Assembly (NCBI RefSeq): GCF_022775115.1 | Contig: NZ_JALFLA010000076.1 | Coordinates: forward strand, 1 to 32,134 | DNA from: Agathobaculum sp. | GTDB taxonomy: Bacteria; Bacillota; Clostridia; Oscillospirales; Butyricicoccaceae | Direction of reading: 5' to 3' | DNA: 32,134 bases | Shown: positions 21,899 to 29,377 of the stretch, piece after piece | Layout: every line of letters begins with the position of its first letter | Numbering within the stretch: position 1 is the stretch's first letter | Position numbers and translations under genes: made by a program | The notes under the pieces: generated by a model | Told to the model about the DNA's origin: nothing | The model's database searches: none | Seen by the model: only the letters and a program-made list of their open reading frames with translations

Positions 21899-22843
21899 TT
21901 ACATGCCCAGCTCGGCGATGACCGATTTCATTTTTTTGGCCGAGGCTTGCAAGGCGCGCAGCTCATCGTCTGACAACGGGATATCCAGCACGGTTTCCGC
22001 CCCGTTTTTGCCCACAACGGTCGGCAGGCCGAGACAGAGATCGTCCACGCCGTAGTGCCCGGTGATGAGCGAGGAGACCGGCAGCACCGAATGCTCGTCG
22101 CGCACGATGGCCTCCGCGATGCGGCGCACGGCCATGCCGATGCCGTAATAGGTCGCGCCCTTGCTCTCGATGATCGAGTAGGCTGCGTCGCGCACGTTCT
22201 CGTAAATGCGCTGCATTGCGCCGAATGAATCATCCTTGCCGGTGATGCGGCAGTAATCAGCAAGATCAACGCCCGAGATGTTGGCACTTGACCAGACGGC
22301 AAGCTCGCTGTCGCCGTGCTCACCGATGATAAAGGCATGGACATTGCGGCTGTCCACGCCGACGTGCTGCCCGACAAGGTATTTGAGCCGCGCGGTGTCC
22401 AGCACAGTGCCCGAGCCGATCACGCGCCCGGCGGGCAGGCCGGAGAGCTTTTGCGCCATATAGGTGAGCACGTCCACCGGGTTGGAGACGATCAGCAGTA
22501 CAGCGTAGCGGTTGACCGCCATCAGCTGTCCGATGATGGAGGACAGAATGGCATGGTTGCGGCCGAGCAGCTCGACGCGGCTCTCGCCCGGCTTTTGGTT
22601 TGCGCCTGCGGCGATGACGATCAGGCCGCAGCCGGCAAGGTCGGCGTAGCTGCCCGCGCGCACACGGCAGGGCTTGGCAAAGGATACGCCGTGGTTGATG
22701 TCGGCGGCTTCGCCCTCTGCTTTTTTCTGGTTCATGTCCACCAGCACAAGCTCGGAAAACAGCCCCGAGGTCGCCAGTGTATAGGCGCTCGTCGCGCCGA
22801 CAAAGCCGACGCCGATCACGCCGCATTTTTGCAGACTGGTCAT
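21899..22843 (-). CDS. ldh: L-lactate dehydrogenase
   Basis: Interconverts pyruvate and L-lactate with NADH/NAD+ in the cytoplasm, a fermentation sink for electrons. 314 aa. The NAD-binding loop is GVGFVGA (about 11-17). The loop reading GANQKPGESRVELLGRN carries Gln in the substrate-specificity position, where malate dehydrogenases have Arg. NPVDVLTY and the catalytic His in GEHGDSE follow. Start chosen at ATG 22843 (MTSLQKCGVIGVG), with AAGGGAG 8 bases upstream; an in-frame ATG at 22861 overlaps that site. It sits on the opposite strand between two paralogous SLH genes, as though inserted between duplicated copies. Confidence 0.95.
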   Translation of the reverse strand: MTSLQKCGVIGVGFVGATSAYTLATSGLFSELVLVDMNQKKAEGEAADINHGVSFAKPCRVRAGSYADLAGCGLIVIAAGANQKPGESRVELLGRNHAILSSIIGQLMAVNRYAVLLIVSNPVDVLTYMAQKLSGLPAGRVIGSGTVLDTARLKYLVGQHVGVDSRNVHAFIIGEHGDSELAVWSSANISGVDLADYCRITGKDDSFGAMQRIYENVRDAAYSIIESKGATYYGIGMAVRRIAEAIVRDEHSVLPVSSLITGHYGVDDLCLGLPTVVGKNGAETVLDIPLSDDELRALQASAKKMKSVIAELGM

Positions 22844-22938
22844 GGATAGCGCTCCCTTCATAATGCAAGAATCAGGAAAAGAGACCGGCTGTATGGGGGA
22901 CATCGGCTCTTATCTTTTCAGTAGTTTGCCTTTGCGGC

Positions 22939-22966
22939 TTGAAAAAATACATTTGCGTGCTATAAT
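22939..22966 (+). promoter_or_regulatory. Promoter for the second SLH paralogue
   Basis: -35 TTGAAA (22939-22944), 16-bp spacer, perfect -10 TATAAT (22961-22966), 65 bases before the gene start. Confidence 0.75.
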
Positions 22967-23031
22967 GAAAAGCAGCGCCGGAGGATACGGCGCGGCCTGT
23001 TATCATAGGATACCACAAAGGAGATTTTTGT

Positions 23032-24297
23032 ATGAACAAGTTGCTTCGAACGGTCTGCGCGGGCGTGCTGCTCGCCGGCGCGTTGACGGTTTCGGTGTTT
23101 GCTGCTGATTTTACGGAATGCGCTGACCATCTGAAAGCGCTCGGCCTGTTCCAAGGCACGGCGCAGGGCTATGAGCTCGACCGCGCGCCCACGCGCGCCG
23201 AGGCGGCAGCCATGCTGGTGCGCCTGCTCGGTAAGGAGGACGAGGCGCGCGCGCTGCCGTATGACGCACCGTTTACCGATTTGGATGACTGGCAGAAGCC
23301 CTATGTGCAGTATCTCTATCAAAATGGGCTGACCACCGGCGTGACTGAGAGCACATTCGACCCGCAGAGCATGTGCACCGCGCGGATGTACGCGGCGTTT
23401 CTCCTGCGCGCACTCGGCTATACCGAGCGTGCGGGCGATTTTACTTACCGCGAGGCTGCGGATTTTGCGCTGTCGATCGGCCTGTACGACCCGGCGACCG
23501 TGGACGAGGCACGTTTTCTGCGCGACCATGTGGCCGCGGCCAGCTATACCGCGTTGTCCATTGCGCCCAAGGATGAGCAGCAGACGCTGCTTGACCAGCT
23601 GACCGGACAGGGCGCGGTCGATGCTGCGGCGGCAGAGCCGTACCGTGCGTTGTTTGCGGATTATGCGGCTTACCGCCGCGCGACGGATAAGATGGACGGT
23701 GTGACCGCGCTCTCCCTCACCCATGCACTGACCCTGGATGCGGGCAGCTTTGCCATGCAAAGCGATGAGAGCATTGCGCTCGATCTGGCGGCTCGCACCT
23801 CGCTGAGCCAGCGCACGGTGACGCTGACGGCTCCGGGCGGGCTGGAAAAGACCTTCACGGCGGAGAGCTACACTGCCGGCGGCTACCGCTATCTGCGGCA
23901 GGACGGTGTGCGCTCGCGCCGCGCGCTCAGCGAGGCGCAGATGAGCGCGGCCTTCACGGGATATGCGCGTGTGCCGGTCGCGCTGATCGAAAGCGTCACG
24001 GCCATACCCGCAGGCAGCTATACCATCGCGTACAGCAAGGCGGGCATGGCGCGGCTGGATGCCGTGCTCGAAGCTGCGAAGGCCGCAGTCGGTGAAGTGG
24101 AGGCGCTTAGGATCGAGGATTTGTCGGTCACGCAGACCACGGCGGATGGCTATGTCAGCGCACAGCAGGTGCAGCTGGTATTTTCCGGTGAGGAGGTCAG
24201 CGGCACGGTGAAAAGCGTCATGCAGCTGGTGGAGCAGGGTGGGCAGGTGACGGTCGCCGTGCCGAACGACCTTGACCAGTATCCGCTGGTCGGGTGA
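23032..24297 (+). CDS. SLH-domain surface protein, paralogue of the 20454 gene
   Basis: 421 aa. A signal peptide (about 1-24, ending SVFAAD) is followed by SLH modules: YELDRAPTRAEAAAMLVRLL, FTDLDDWQKPYVQYLYQNGL and a third to about 195. These are nearly the same as in the protein starting at 20454. The C-terminal part (about 215-421) is a beta-rich domain of the same general layout, ending in TVAVPNDLDQYPLVG where the paralogue has ITLPTDLDTYTDMG. It lacks the methionine enrichment and is shorter. The ATG at 23032 is preceded by AAAGGAG, and the gene has its own promoter. SLH modules bind pyruvylated secondary wall polymers in Gram-positive envelopes, so wall attachment is expected. The function of the C-terminal domain is unknown. 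Confidence 0.87.
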   Translation: MNKLLRTVCAGVLLAGALTVSVFAADFTECADHLKALGLFQGTAQGYELDRAPTRAEAAAMLVRLLGKEDEARALPYDAPFTDLDDWQKPYVQYLYQNGLTTGVTESTFDPQSMCTARMYAAFLLRALGYTERAGDFTYREAADFALSIGLYDPATVDEARFLRDHVAAASYTALSIAPKDEQQTLLDQLTGQGAVDAAAAEPYRALFADYAAYRRATDKMDGVTALSLTHALTLDAGSFAMQSDESIALDLAARTSLSQRTVTLTAPGGLEKTFTAESYTAGGYRYLRQDGVRSRRALSEAQMSAAFTGYARVPVALIESVTAIPAGSYTIAYSKAGMARLDAVLEAAKAAVGEVEALRIEDLSVTQTTADGYVSAQQVQLVFSGEEVSGTVKSVMQLVEQGGQVTVAVPNDLDQYPLVG

Positions 24298-24336
24298 AAT
24301 GCCCGGTTTGCAGCAAGGTTGATGCTGATAAAGCAG

Positions 24337-24352
24337 CGCCCGGTGACGGGCG
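24337..24352 (+). other. GC-rich hairpin with GTGA loop after the SLH gene
   Basis: CGCCCG (24337-24342) / CGGGCG (24347-24352) around a GTGA tetraloop. No T-run follows, so it is more likely an mRNA end-stabilising or pausing hairpin than an intrinsic terminator. Confidence 0.35.
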
Positions 24353-24412
24353 GCATCCACAGGATGGACGGCGCATCACCGGTCGCTCATGATCGAGAAG
24401 AGGAGGGGACAT

Positions 24413-25573
24413 ATGAGTATCATGGAGGAAGTCCTGCGGCTGCGGGACGAGTTGATCGCGCTGCGCCGCGATATTCACCGCCATCCCGAGCTGGGCTGGC
24501 AGGAGACGCGCACGCAGGCACTCATTTGTGCGCAGATGGACGCGCTGGAGATTCCGTATGAAAAGGTGTGCGGCACGGGCGTGATCGCTGTGCTGGAAGG
24601 CGGTGCGCCGGGGCCGGTTATTGGTCTGCGTGCCGATATGGACGCACTCCCGATCACGGAAAAGGGCGCGTGTGCATATGCTTCGGAAAATCCGGGCGTG
24701 ATGCACGCTTGCGGACACGATTGCCACGTTGCCATGCTGCTGACGGCCGCGCGTGTGCTCAAGGCGCACCAGAGCGAACTGTGCGGCACGCTCAAGCTGA
24801 TCTTCCAGCCTGCCGAAGAGCTGATCGAAGGCGGCCGCGCCATGTGCGAGCTGCCGCAGCTGGCCGACCTTGACCGCGTATTCGGTGCGCATATCTGGGT
24901 CGATCTGCCGGTCGGCACATTTTCGGTCGAGCCGGGGCCGCGCATGGCCAGTGCGGATAACATCTACCTGACCGTCAAGGGAAAGGGCGCGCACGGTGCG
25001 CAGCCGCACAACGCGGTGGACGCGATCGTAGCCGCCTGCCATGTGGTGAGCGCACTGCAAACGGTCGTCAGCCGCAATACCACGCCGCTTGAGCCGGTGG
25101 TCGTGACGATCGGTACGATCGAGGGCGGTACCTCATCCAACATCATCGCAAATGAGGTAAGGCTGGCTGGTACGGTGCGCTCGTTCAGCCCCGCGGTGCG
25201 GGACGCGACCGAAAAGCGTCTGGAGCAGGTCGCCTGCACGGCGGCGCAGACCTTTGGCGCAAGCTGTGACTTCACCTACCGGCGCTGCACACCCGCGACC
25301 ATCAATGAGCCGGCCTCGACTGAGATCGCGCGGCAGGCCGTCGAGACGCTGTTCGGCGCGCAGGCACTGGTGCATCTGGAGAAAACGACCGGTGGAGAGG
25401 ATTTCGCGTGGTTTTTGGAGCACGTGCCCGGCTGCTACTTCTTCATCGGTGCGCGCAATGAGGCGGCGGGTAAGTGCAATCCGCTGCACCATGACTGCTT
25501 TGATATTGACGAGCAGGCGCTGGTGAATGGCACGGCTGCGTTGGTGCAGATCGGCCTAAATGCCGGCCGGTAA
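24413..25573 (+). CDS. M20-family amidohydrolase (N-acyl amino acid / hippurate hydrolase type)
   Basis: Metal-dependent hydrolase that removes acyl groups from amino acids or cleaves related amides. 386 aa, a typical length. Motifs in order: DIHRHPELGWQE near residue 20, GLRADMDALPI, HACGHDCHVAM (metal Cys/His), QPAEE with the catalytic glutamate, the dimerisation-domain GKGAHGAQPH, and TTGGEDFAWF with the terminal metal ligand region near HH. Start chosen at ATG 24413, with AGGAGG ending 6 bases upstream. No partner genes are adjacent that would name the substrate, and family members with this layout vary (N-acetyl amino acids, hippurate, auxin conjugates, diaminopimelate intermediates). 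Confidence 0.92.
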   Translation: MSIMEEVLRLRDELIALRRDIHRHPELGWQETRTQALICAQMDALEIPYEKVCGTGVIAVLEGGAPGPVIGLRADMDALPITEKGACAYASENPGVMHACGHDCHVAMLLTAARVLKAHQSELCGTLKLIFQPAEELIEGGRAMCELPQLADLDRVFGAHIWVDLPVGTFSVEPGPRMASADNIYLTVKGKGAHGAQPHNAVDAIVAACHVVSALQTVVSRNTTPLEPVVVTIGTIEGGTSSNIIANEVRLAGTVRSFSPAVRDATEKRLEQVACTAAQTFGASCDFTYRRCTPATINEPASTEIARQAVETLFGAQALVHLEKTTGGEDFAWFLEHVPGCYFFIGARNEAAGKCNPLHHDCFDIDEQALVNGTAALVQIGLNAGR

Positions 25574-25590
25574 AGACAAAAGAGCAGCGG

Positions 25591-25693
25591 ATGTTACATG
25601 GTTTGCAGAATATCCACCATATTTGTACATATGTCGCGTCAATATGTAATCAAAATGTAACTGGAATATATTCTACATACGTAGTAGTATAGA
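25591..25693 (+). promoter_or_regulatory. Candidate regulatory region before rubrerythrin
   Basis: The AT-rich gap has several related short motifs: ATGTTACAT (25591-25599, palindromic), TGTACA (25624-25629), and ATGTAA at both 25644-25649 and 25655-25660, exactly 11 bases apart. CTACATACGTAG (25673-25684) has inverted CTAC/GTAG ends. A TATAGA -10-like sequence sits at 25688-25693, without a good -35 at 17 bp, which would fit an activated promoter. No exact known operator was recognised. Confidence 0.4.
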
Positions 25694-25755
25694 TGGCAGT
25701 AGGGGGGAATCCCCTTGATATTTTCCATTTTAGGTATGAAAAGGAGGATTTTAAA

Positions 25756-26352
25756 ATGGGAATTCAGAACACAAAAACAGAAGAAAATCTTCGCAAAGCG
25801 CTGGCTGGCGAGTCCATTGCCCGCAACAAGTATACATACTTTGCGCAGGCGGCTCGTGAGAACGGCGATGAAGAGGTAGCCTTTGCGTTTGAGCAGATGG
25901 CTAAGAATGAAATGATGCACGCGAAGTTCTGGTTCGAGCAGCTTTACGGCAAGCCGGGCGACACCAAGACCTGCCTGCTGCAGGCGGCGCGTGGGGAATA
26001 TGACGAGTGGCAGGATATGTATCCCTCGTTTGCAAAGCAGGCCAGAGAGGACGGCCTTGAGGAGCTGGCCACCATGTTTGAGCGTGTGGCAAGCATCGAG
26101 CGCAGCCACGAGAGCCGCTTTATGACGCTGCTCGCCAAGCTGAAAAAGGCCGATCCTGCGGTCGCGCCTTCGTCCGCGCCGGCGGCTGAGGCGGCCGAGG
26201 ATGAGGAAGCCGAGGAAGTGGTTTCCGCGCCCCGCCAGAAGGCGCAGGGCTACCGCTGCCAGTTCTGCGGCGCGACCTTTGATGAGCGTCCGGATGTATG
26301 TGAGGTTTGCGGCGCAATCGGCGCATTTGACTTTGTAGACTACTATAAATAA
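25756..26352 (+). CDS. rbr: Rubrerythrin
   Basis: Peroxide-reducing diiron protein of anaerobes. 198 aa. The N-terminal four-helix diiron domain has E19, E52-x2-H55 and E115-x2-H118 (ExxH pairs). An acidic Ala/Glu-rich linker (about 134-156) leads to a C-terminal rubredoxin-like domain with C168-x2-C171 and C182-x2-C185. AAGGAGG is 8 bases before the ATG. It appears monocistronic. The order is the classical one, with the linker somewhat long and low-complexity. Electron donors would be a rubredoxin or NADH-dependent reductase, not found here. Confidence 0.96.
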   Translation: MGIQNTKTEENLRKALAGESIARNKYTYFAQAARENGDEEVAFAFEQMAKNEMMHAKFWFEQLYGKPGDTKTCLLQAARGEYDEWQDMYPSFAKQAREDGLEELATMFERVASIERSHESRFMTLLAKLKKADPAVAPSSAPAAEAAEDEEAEEVVSAPRQKAQGYRCQFCGATFDERPDVCEVCGAIGAFDFVDYYK

Positions 26353-26378
26353 GCCGCGGGCGTGGCCCGGGGCGCTAT

Positions 26379-26424
26379 GGAGCAAGGCTGCGGCGGCCTG
26401 CAAGCACGGTCGCGGCCTTGCTCC
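26379..26424 (+). other. Large stem after rubrerythrin without T-run
   Basis: A 10-bp perfect inverted repeat GGAGCAAGGC (26379-26388) / GCCTTGCTCC (26415-26424) has a GC-rich loop. No T-run follows. A true terminator comes later at 26472-26507. Confidence 0.4.
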
Positions 26425-26468
26425 TGCCATACTCGAGTTTGCGCCGCAGTTGGGGCGGCACGGCATAA

Positions 26469-26508
26469 CAAAAGGGCAGATACCGGTTGGTATCCGCCCT
26501 TGTTTTTG
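26469..26508. terminator. Terminator between rubrerythrin and nfnB
   Basis: AAGGGC-a-GATACC (26472-26484) pairs with GGTATC-c-GCCCTT (26489-26501) around a 4-base loop, with one mismatch, followed by GTTTTTG. The plus-strand function is clear. For nfnB the opposite tail is weaker. Confidence 0.82.
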
Positions 26509-26530
26509 TTTGCGGTGCTGGTTTGCGCGC

Positions 26531-27922
26531 TTACTGCTTGCTGCGGATGTACTCATCCATCGCGGCAGCGGCGCGCTTGCCCGCGCCCATGGCGAGGATG
26601 ACGGTAGCCGCACCGGTGACGGCGTCGCCACCGGCGAACACACCCTCCTTGGAGGTGATGCCGTGCTCATCGTCGGCCACGATGCAGCCCTTGCGGTTGG
26701 TGTCCAGACCCGGGGTGGTGGTGCGGATCAGCGGGTTCGGACTGGTGCCTATGGCCGGAATCACGCAGTCCAGCTCAATCGTGAACTCGCTGCCCTCGAC
26801 CGGGACAGGGCGGCGGCGTCCTGAGGCGTCCGGCTCGCCTAGCTCCATTTGCTGGCAGCGCAGACCGGTGACGTTGTATTCCTCGTCGGTCAGCACCTCG
26901 AGCGGCGCAGTCAGGAACTTGAAGATGATGCCCTCCTCCTTGGCGTGGTCGATCTCCTCAAGACGGGCGGGCAGCTCGGCCTCCGAGCGGCGGTAGACGA
27001 TATAGACCTCCTCCGCACCCATGCGCTTGGCGCAGCGCGCCGCGTCCATGGCGACATTGCCGCCGCCGACGATGGCGATCTTGTGCGCGTGCTGGATGGG
27101 GGTTTCGGCATCCTTTTCGTAGGCTTTCATCAGGTTGATGCGGGTCAGGTATTCGTTGGCTGAGTATACGCCGTTGGCATTCTCGCCCGGCACGCCCATA
27201 AAGGACGGAAGACCCGCGCCCGAGCCGATAAATACGGCCTCATAGCCGTCCTCGAACAGCTCGTCGATCGTCTCCGACCGGCCGACGACAAAATTGAGCA
27301 CAAAGGTGACGCCAAGCTCCTTGAGCGTGTCGATCTCCTTCTGCACGATCTCCTTGGGCAGACGGAACTCCGGGATGCCGTACATCAGTACGCCGCCCGC
27401 CGTATGCAGCGCCTCGAACACGGTGACGGCATAGCCGAGCTGCGCCAGATCGCCTGCGCAGGTGAGACCGGCGGGGCCGGCGCCGATGACCGCGACCTTG
27501 TGGCCGTTGGGCACAGGCTTTATGATTTTTTCCTCACCGCTCTCGCGGGCGTAGTCGGCAACAAAGCGCTCCAGACGGCCAATGGCGACCGCCTCACCCT
27601 TGATGCCGCGCACGCAAATCTCCTCGCACTGGGTCTCCTGCGGGCAGACGCGGCCGCACACGGCGGGCAGCGCGGAGGTCTCCTTGATCTTGGCGGCGGC
27701 TTCGAGGAACTTGCCCTCGGCAACCAGCGCGATGAACTCGGGGATCTTGACCTGCACCGGACAGCCGGAGATGCAGGGCTTGTGCTTGCAGTTGAGGCAG
27801 CGCTTGGCCTCTTCGATCGCCATTTCAGGGGTATAGCCCAGCGTTACTTCTTCAAAATTCTTATTGCGAACGTCCGCCGGCTGCTCAGGCATGGGGACTT
27901 TTTTGGGATTCATATTCGCCAT
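26531..27922 (-). CDS. nfnB: NfnB: NADPH-binding subunit of NADH-dependent ferredoxin:NADP+ oxidoreductase
   Basis: With NfnA it couples NADP+ reduction by NADH to ferredoxin oxidation (electron bifurcation/confurcation) in the cytoplasm. 463 aa, a GltD-like protein. N-terminal cysteine clusters for two [4Fe-4S] centres lie in RCLNCKHKPCISGCP and CGRCV-type CGRVCPQETQCEEIC. The FAD loop is VIGAGPAGLTCAG, and the NADPH loop is IVGGGNVAMDAARCA followed by YRRSEAELPAR. Start chosen at ATG 27922, with AAGGAGGT upstream; the nfnA stop codon lies one base before it, so translation is coupled. By sequence alone it could be annotated as glutamate synthase small subunit, but the adjacent NfnA-type gene decides for Nfn. 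Confidence 0.93.
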   Translation of the reverse strand: MANMNPKKVPMPEQPADVRNKNFEEVTLGYTPEMAIEEAKRCLNCKHKPCISGCPVQVKIPEFIALVAEGKFLEAAAKIKETSALPAVCGRVCPQETQCEEICVRGIKGEAVAIGRLERFVADYARESGEEKIIKPVPNGHKVAVIGAGPAGLTCAGDLAQLGYAVTVFEALHTAGGVLMYGIPEFRLPKEIVQKEIDTLKELGVTFVLNFVVGRSETIDELFEDGYEAVFIGSGAGLPSFMGVPGENANGVYSANEYLTRINLMKAYEKDAETPIQHAHKIAIVGGGNVAMDAARCAKRMGAEEVYIVYRRSEAELPARLEEIDHAKEEGIIFKFLTAPLEVLTDEEYNVTGLRCQQMELGEPDASGRRRPVPVEGSEFTIELDCVIPAIGTSPNPLIRTTTPGLDTNRKGCIVADDEHGITSKEGVFAGGDAVTGAATVILAMGAGKRAAAAMDEYIRSKQ

Positions 27923-27923
27923 G

Positions 27924-28775
27924 TTATTCGACCTCCTTCTTGTACAGGTTGCAGTGCGCCTCGCGGCGCTCGACCGCGGCCTTTTCCTGCGCCTTGTACA
28001 TGGCGGCGCGGCGCATAGAGCTGTCAAAATCGACCAGATGGCCGTCGAAGTCCGGGCCGTCTACGCAGGCGAACTTTGTCTCGCCGCCGACGGTCAGACG
28101 GCAGCAGCCGCACATGCCGGTGCCGTCCACCATGATGGTGTTCATTGAAACGACGGTCTTGATGCCGTAGGGGCGGGTGGTCTCGCACACGAACTTCATC
28201 ATAATCATCGGGCCGATGGCGATGACTGCGTCATACTGGTTGCCCGCGTCGATCAGCTCCTGCAAAACCTGCGTGACGAGCGCCTTGCGGCCGTTCGAGC
28301 CGTCGTCGGTGACGATGTACAGATTGGTGCTGGCAGCCTTCATCTCGTCGGCAAGGATGATGAGATCCTTGGAGCGGAAGCCTGCGATCAGGTCGACCTC
28401 ACAGCCCATTTCGTGCAGCTTTTTGGCCTGCGGGTAGGCGATGGCGCAGCCAAGGCCACCGCCGACGACCGCGACCTTCTTCAGCCCCTCCAGCTCGCTC
28501 TCGCGGCCAAGCGGGCCGACAAAGTCGCACAGGCAGTCACCCTCGTTCAGCATACCAAGCGCCTGCGTGGTTGCGCCGACCTCCTGAAAGATGATCGTCA
28601 CCGTGCCCTTGGCACGGTCGTACTCCGCAATCGTCAGCGGGATGCGCTCGCCGTCCTCATCAACGCGCAGGATGATGAATTGGCCGGGTTCGGCCTTGCG
28701 CGCAACATGGGGCGCGTCGATCACCATCAGCTTGGTGTTGACGTTGAGCGTCTTCTTTTTCAATATCTGATACAC
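27924..28775 (-). CDS. nfnA: NfnA: NAD-binding subunit of NADH-dependent ferredoxin:NADP+ oxidoreductase
   Basis: 283 aa, similar to dihydroorotate dehydrogenase electron-transfer subunits. The FAD-binding region has GERIPLTIAEYD (R-x-P-L). The NAD-binding part has VAVVGGGLGCAIAYPQAK. The C-terminal [2Fe-2S] motif has MCGCCRLTVGG and a further Cys in KFACVDGPDFDGH. The start is GTG at 28775 (reads MYQILKKKTLN), preceded by GAGGAGGT 10 bases away. An in-frame extension upstream contains no family sequence and crosses the promoter. First gene of the nfnAB operon. In fermenting clostridia the complex balances NADPH, NADH and reduced ferredoxin, which here also feeds the [FeFe] hydrogenase. Confidence 0.93.
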   Translation of the reverse strand: MYQILKKKTLNVNTKLMVIDAPHVARKAEPGQFIILRVDEDGERIPLTIAEYDRAKGTVTIIFQEVGATTQALGMLNEGDCLCDFVGPLGRESELEGLKKVAVVGGGLGCAIAYPQAKKLHEMGCEVDLIAGFRSKDLIILADEMKAASTNLYIVTDDGSNGRKALVTQVLQELIDAGNQYDAVIAIGPMIMMKFVCETTRPYGIKTVVSMNTIMVDGTGMCGCCRLTVGGETKFACVDGPDFDGHLVDFDSSMRRAAMYKAQEKAAVERREAHCNLYKKEVE

Positions 28776-28815
28776 TCTTTTCAGTACCTCCTCATTTATC
28801 GCATCAAACACATTT

Positions 28816-28844
28816 ATTATACTGTGCCGACAGGATAAACGCAA
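28816..28844 (-). promoter_or_regulatory. Promoter for nfnAB
   Basis: Minus strand: -35 TTGCGT (28844-28839), 17-bp spacer, perfect -10 TATAAT (28821-28816), 40 bases before the nfnA GTG. Confidence 0.78.
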
Positions 28845-28933
28845 GGCAAAATGACGACATAAATCTGGCTGCATTGACGGAATGCGGCAAACATCGTCTG
28901 CCACATGCGTCCAAGGTGGGGGTGCGCAGTGCT

Positions 28934-29170
28934 TTAGTAATGAAGCACAAGGCAGTCGGCGGGTAGATAGCCCTTGCGCCCGTCGTAATAGGTGGCAAAC
29001 CAGCTGCCGCACCGGCCGCAGAGGGAGAGCACCTCTCCATCCGTCAGCTGGCCGATCACACAGGCGGTCGAGCGCGGTTCAGCGCGGATGGGCAGCCAAC
29101 CGGTGGGGGTCTCGATCGTGGCGGTGTGCACGGTGGGGCGGTATGTAGAAGCGGGAGAACGGGATGACAT
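28934..29170 (-). CDS. Small SH3b-domain protein
   Basis: 78 aa. The body reads as one bacterial SH3-like domain: TGWLPIRAEPRSTACVIGQL, then GEVLSLCGRCGSWFATYYDGRKGYLPADCLVL, the usual R-x-x-P/S ... W-x-x-V/T-x-Y-x-G-x-x-G-Y pattern. No signal peptide, anchor or catalytic domain is present, which is unusual since SH3b domains normally sit in secreted wall enzymes. It has four cysteines. The ATG at 29170 has GGAGGT 6 bases upstream, and a possible promoter lies before it. It stands alone between nfnA and the importer genes. The function is unknown. Confidence 0.72.
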   Translation of the reverse strand: MSSRSPASTYRPTVHTATIETPTGWLPIRAEPRSTACVIGQLTDGEVLSLCGRCGSWFATYYDGRKGYLPADCLVLHY

Positions 29171-29204
29171 AGCAATACCTCCAAAACGGTTTTGATGCTG
29201 TCAG

Positions 29205-29234
29205 ACTATGCCGCGTGCAGGCGGCTTGTCACAA
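29205..29234 (-). promoter_or_regulatory. Possible promoter for the SH3b gene
   Basis: Minus strand: -35 TTGTGA (29234-29229), 18-bp spacer, -10 CATAGT (29210-29205). A moderate match. Confidence 0.45.
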
Positions 29235-29290
29235 AATGGCGCGCTATAAAATTTGCCATAATAAAATCCTGTATTTTGCCGATTTTGAGG

Positions 29291-29319
29291 TTGCATTTTT
29301 AAACACAGCATTGTATAAT
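29291..29319 (+). promoter_or_regulatory. Promoter for the amino-acid importer operon
   Basis: -35 TTGCAT (29291-29296), 17-bp spacer, perfect -10 TATAAT (29314-29319), 58 bases before the binding-protein start. Confidence 0.82.
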
Positions 29320-29377
29320 AAATCTTGTTTGAATGGATCGGTTGTGTTTCAGCCGAATATTGAGAGGAGTAATACCT

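Noticed and set aside
26531-27922. Glutamate synthase small subunit (GltD)
   Set aside because: Sequence is of that superfamily, but the adjoining NfnA-type gene and the absence of a large glutamate synthase gene favour NfnB.
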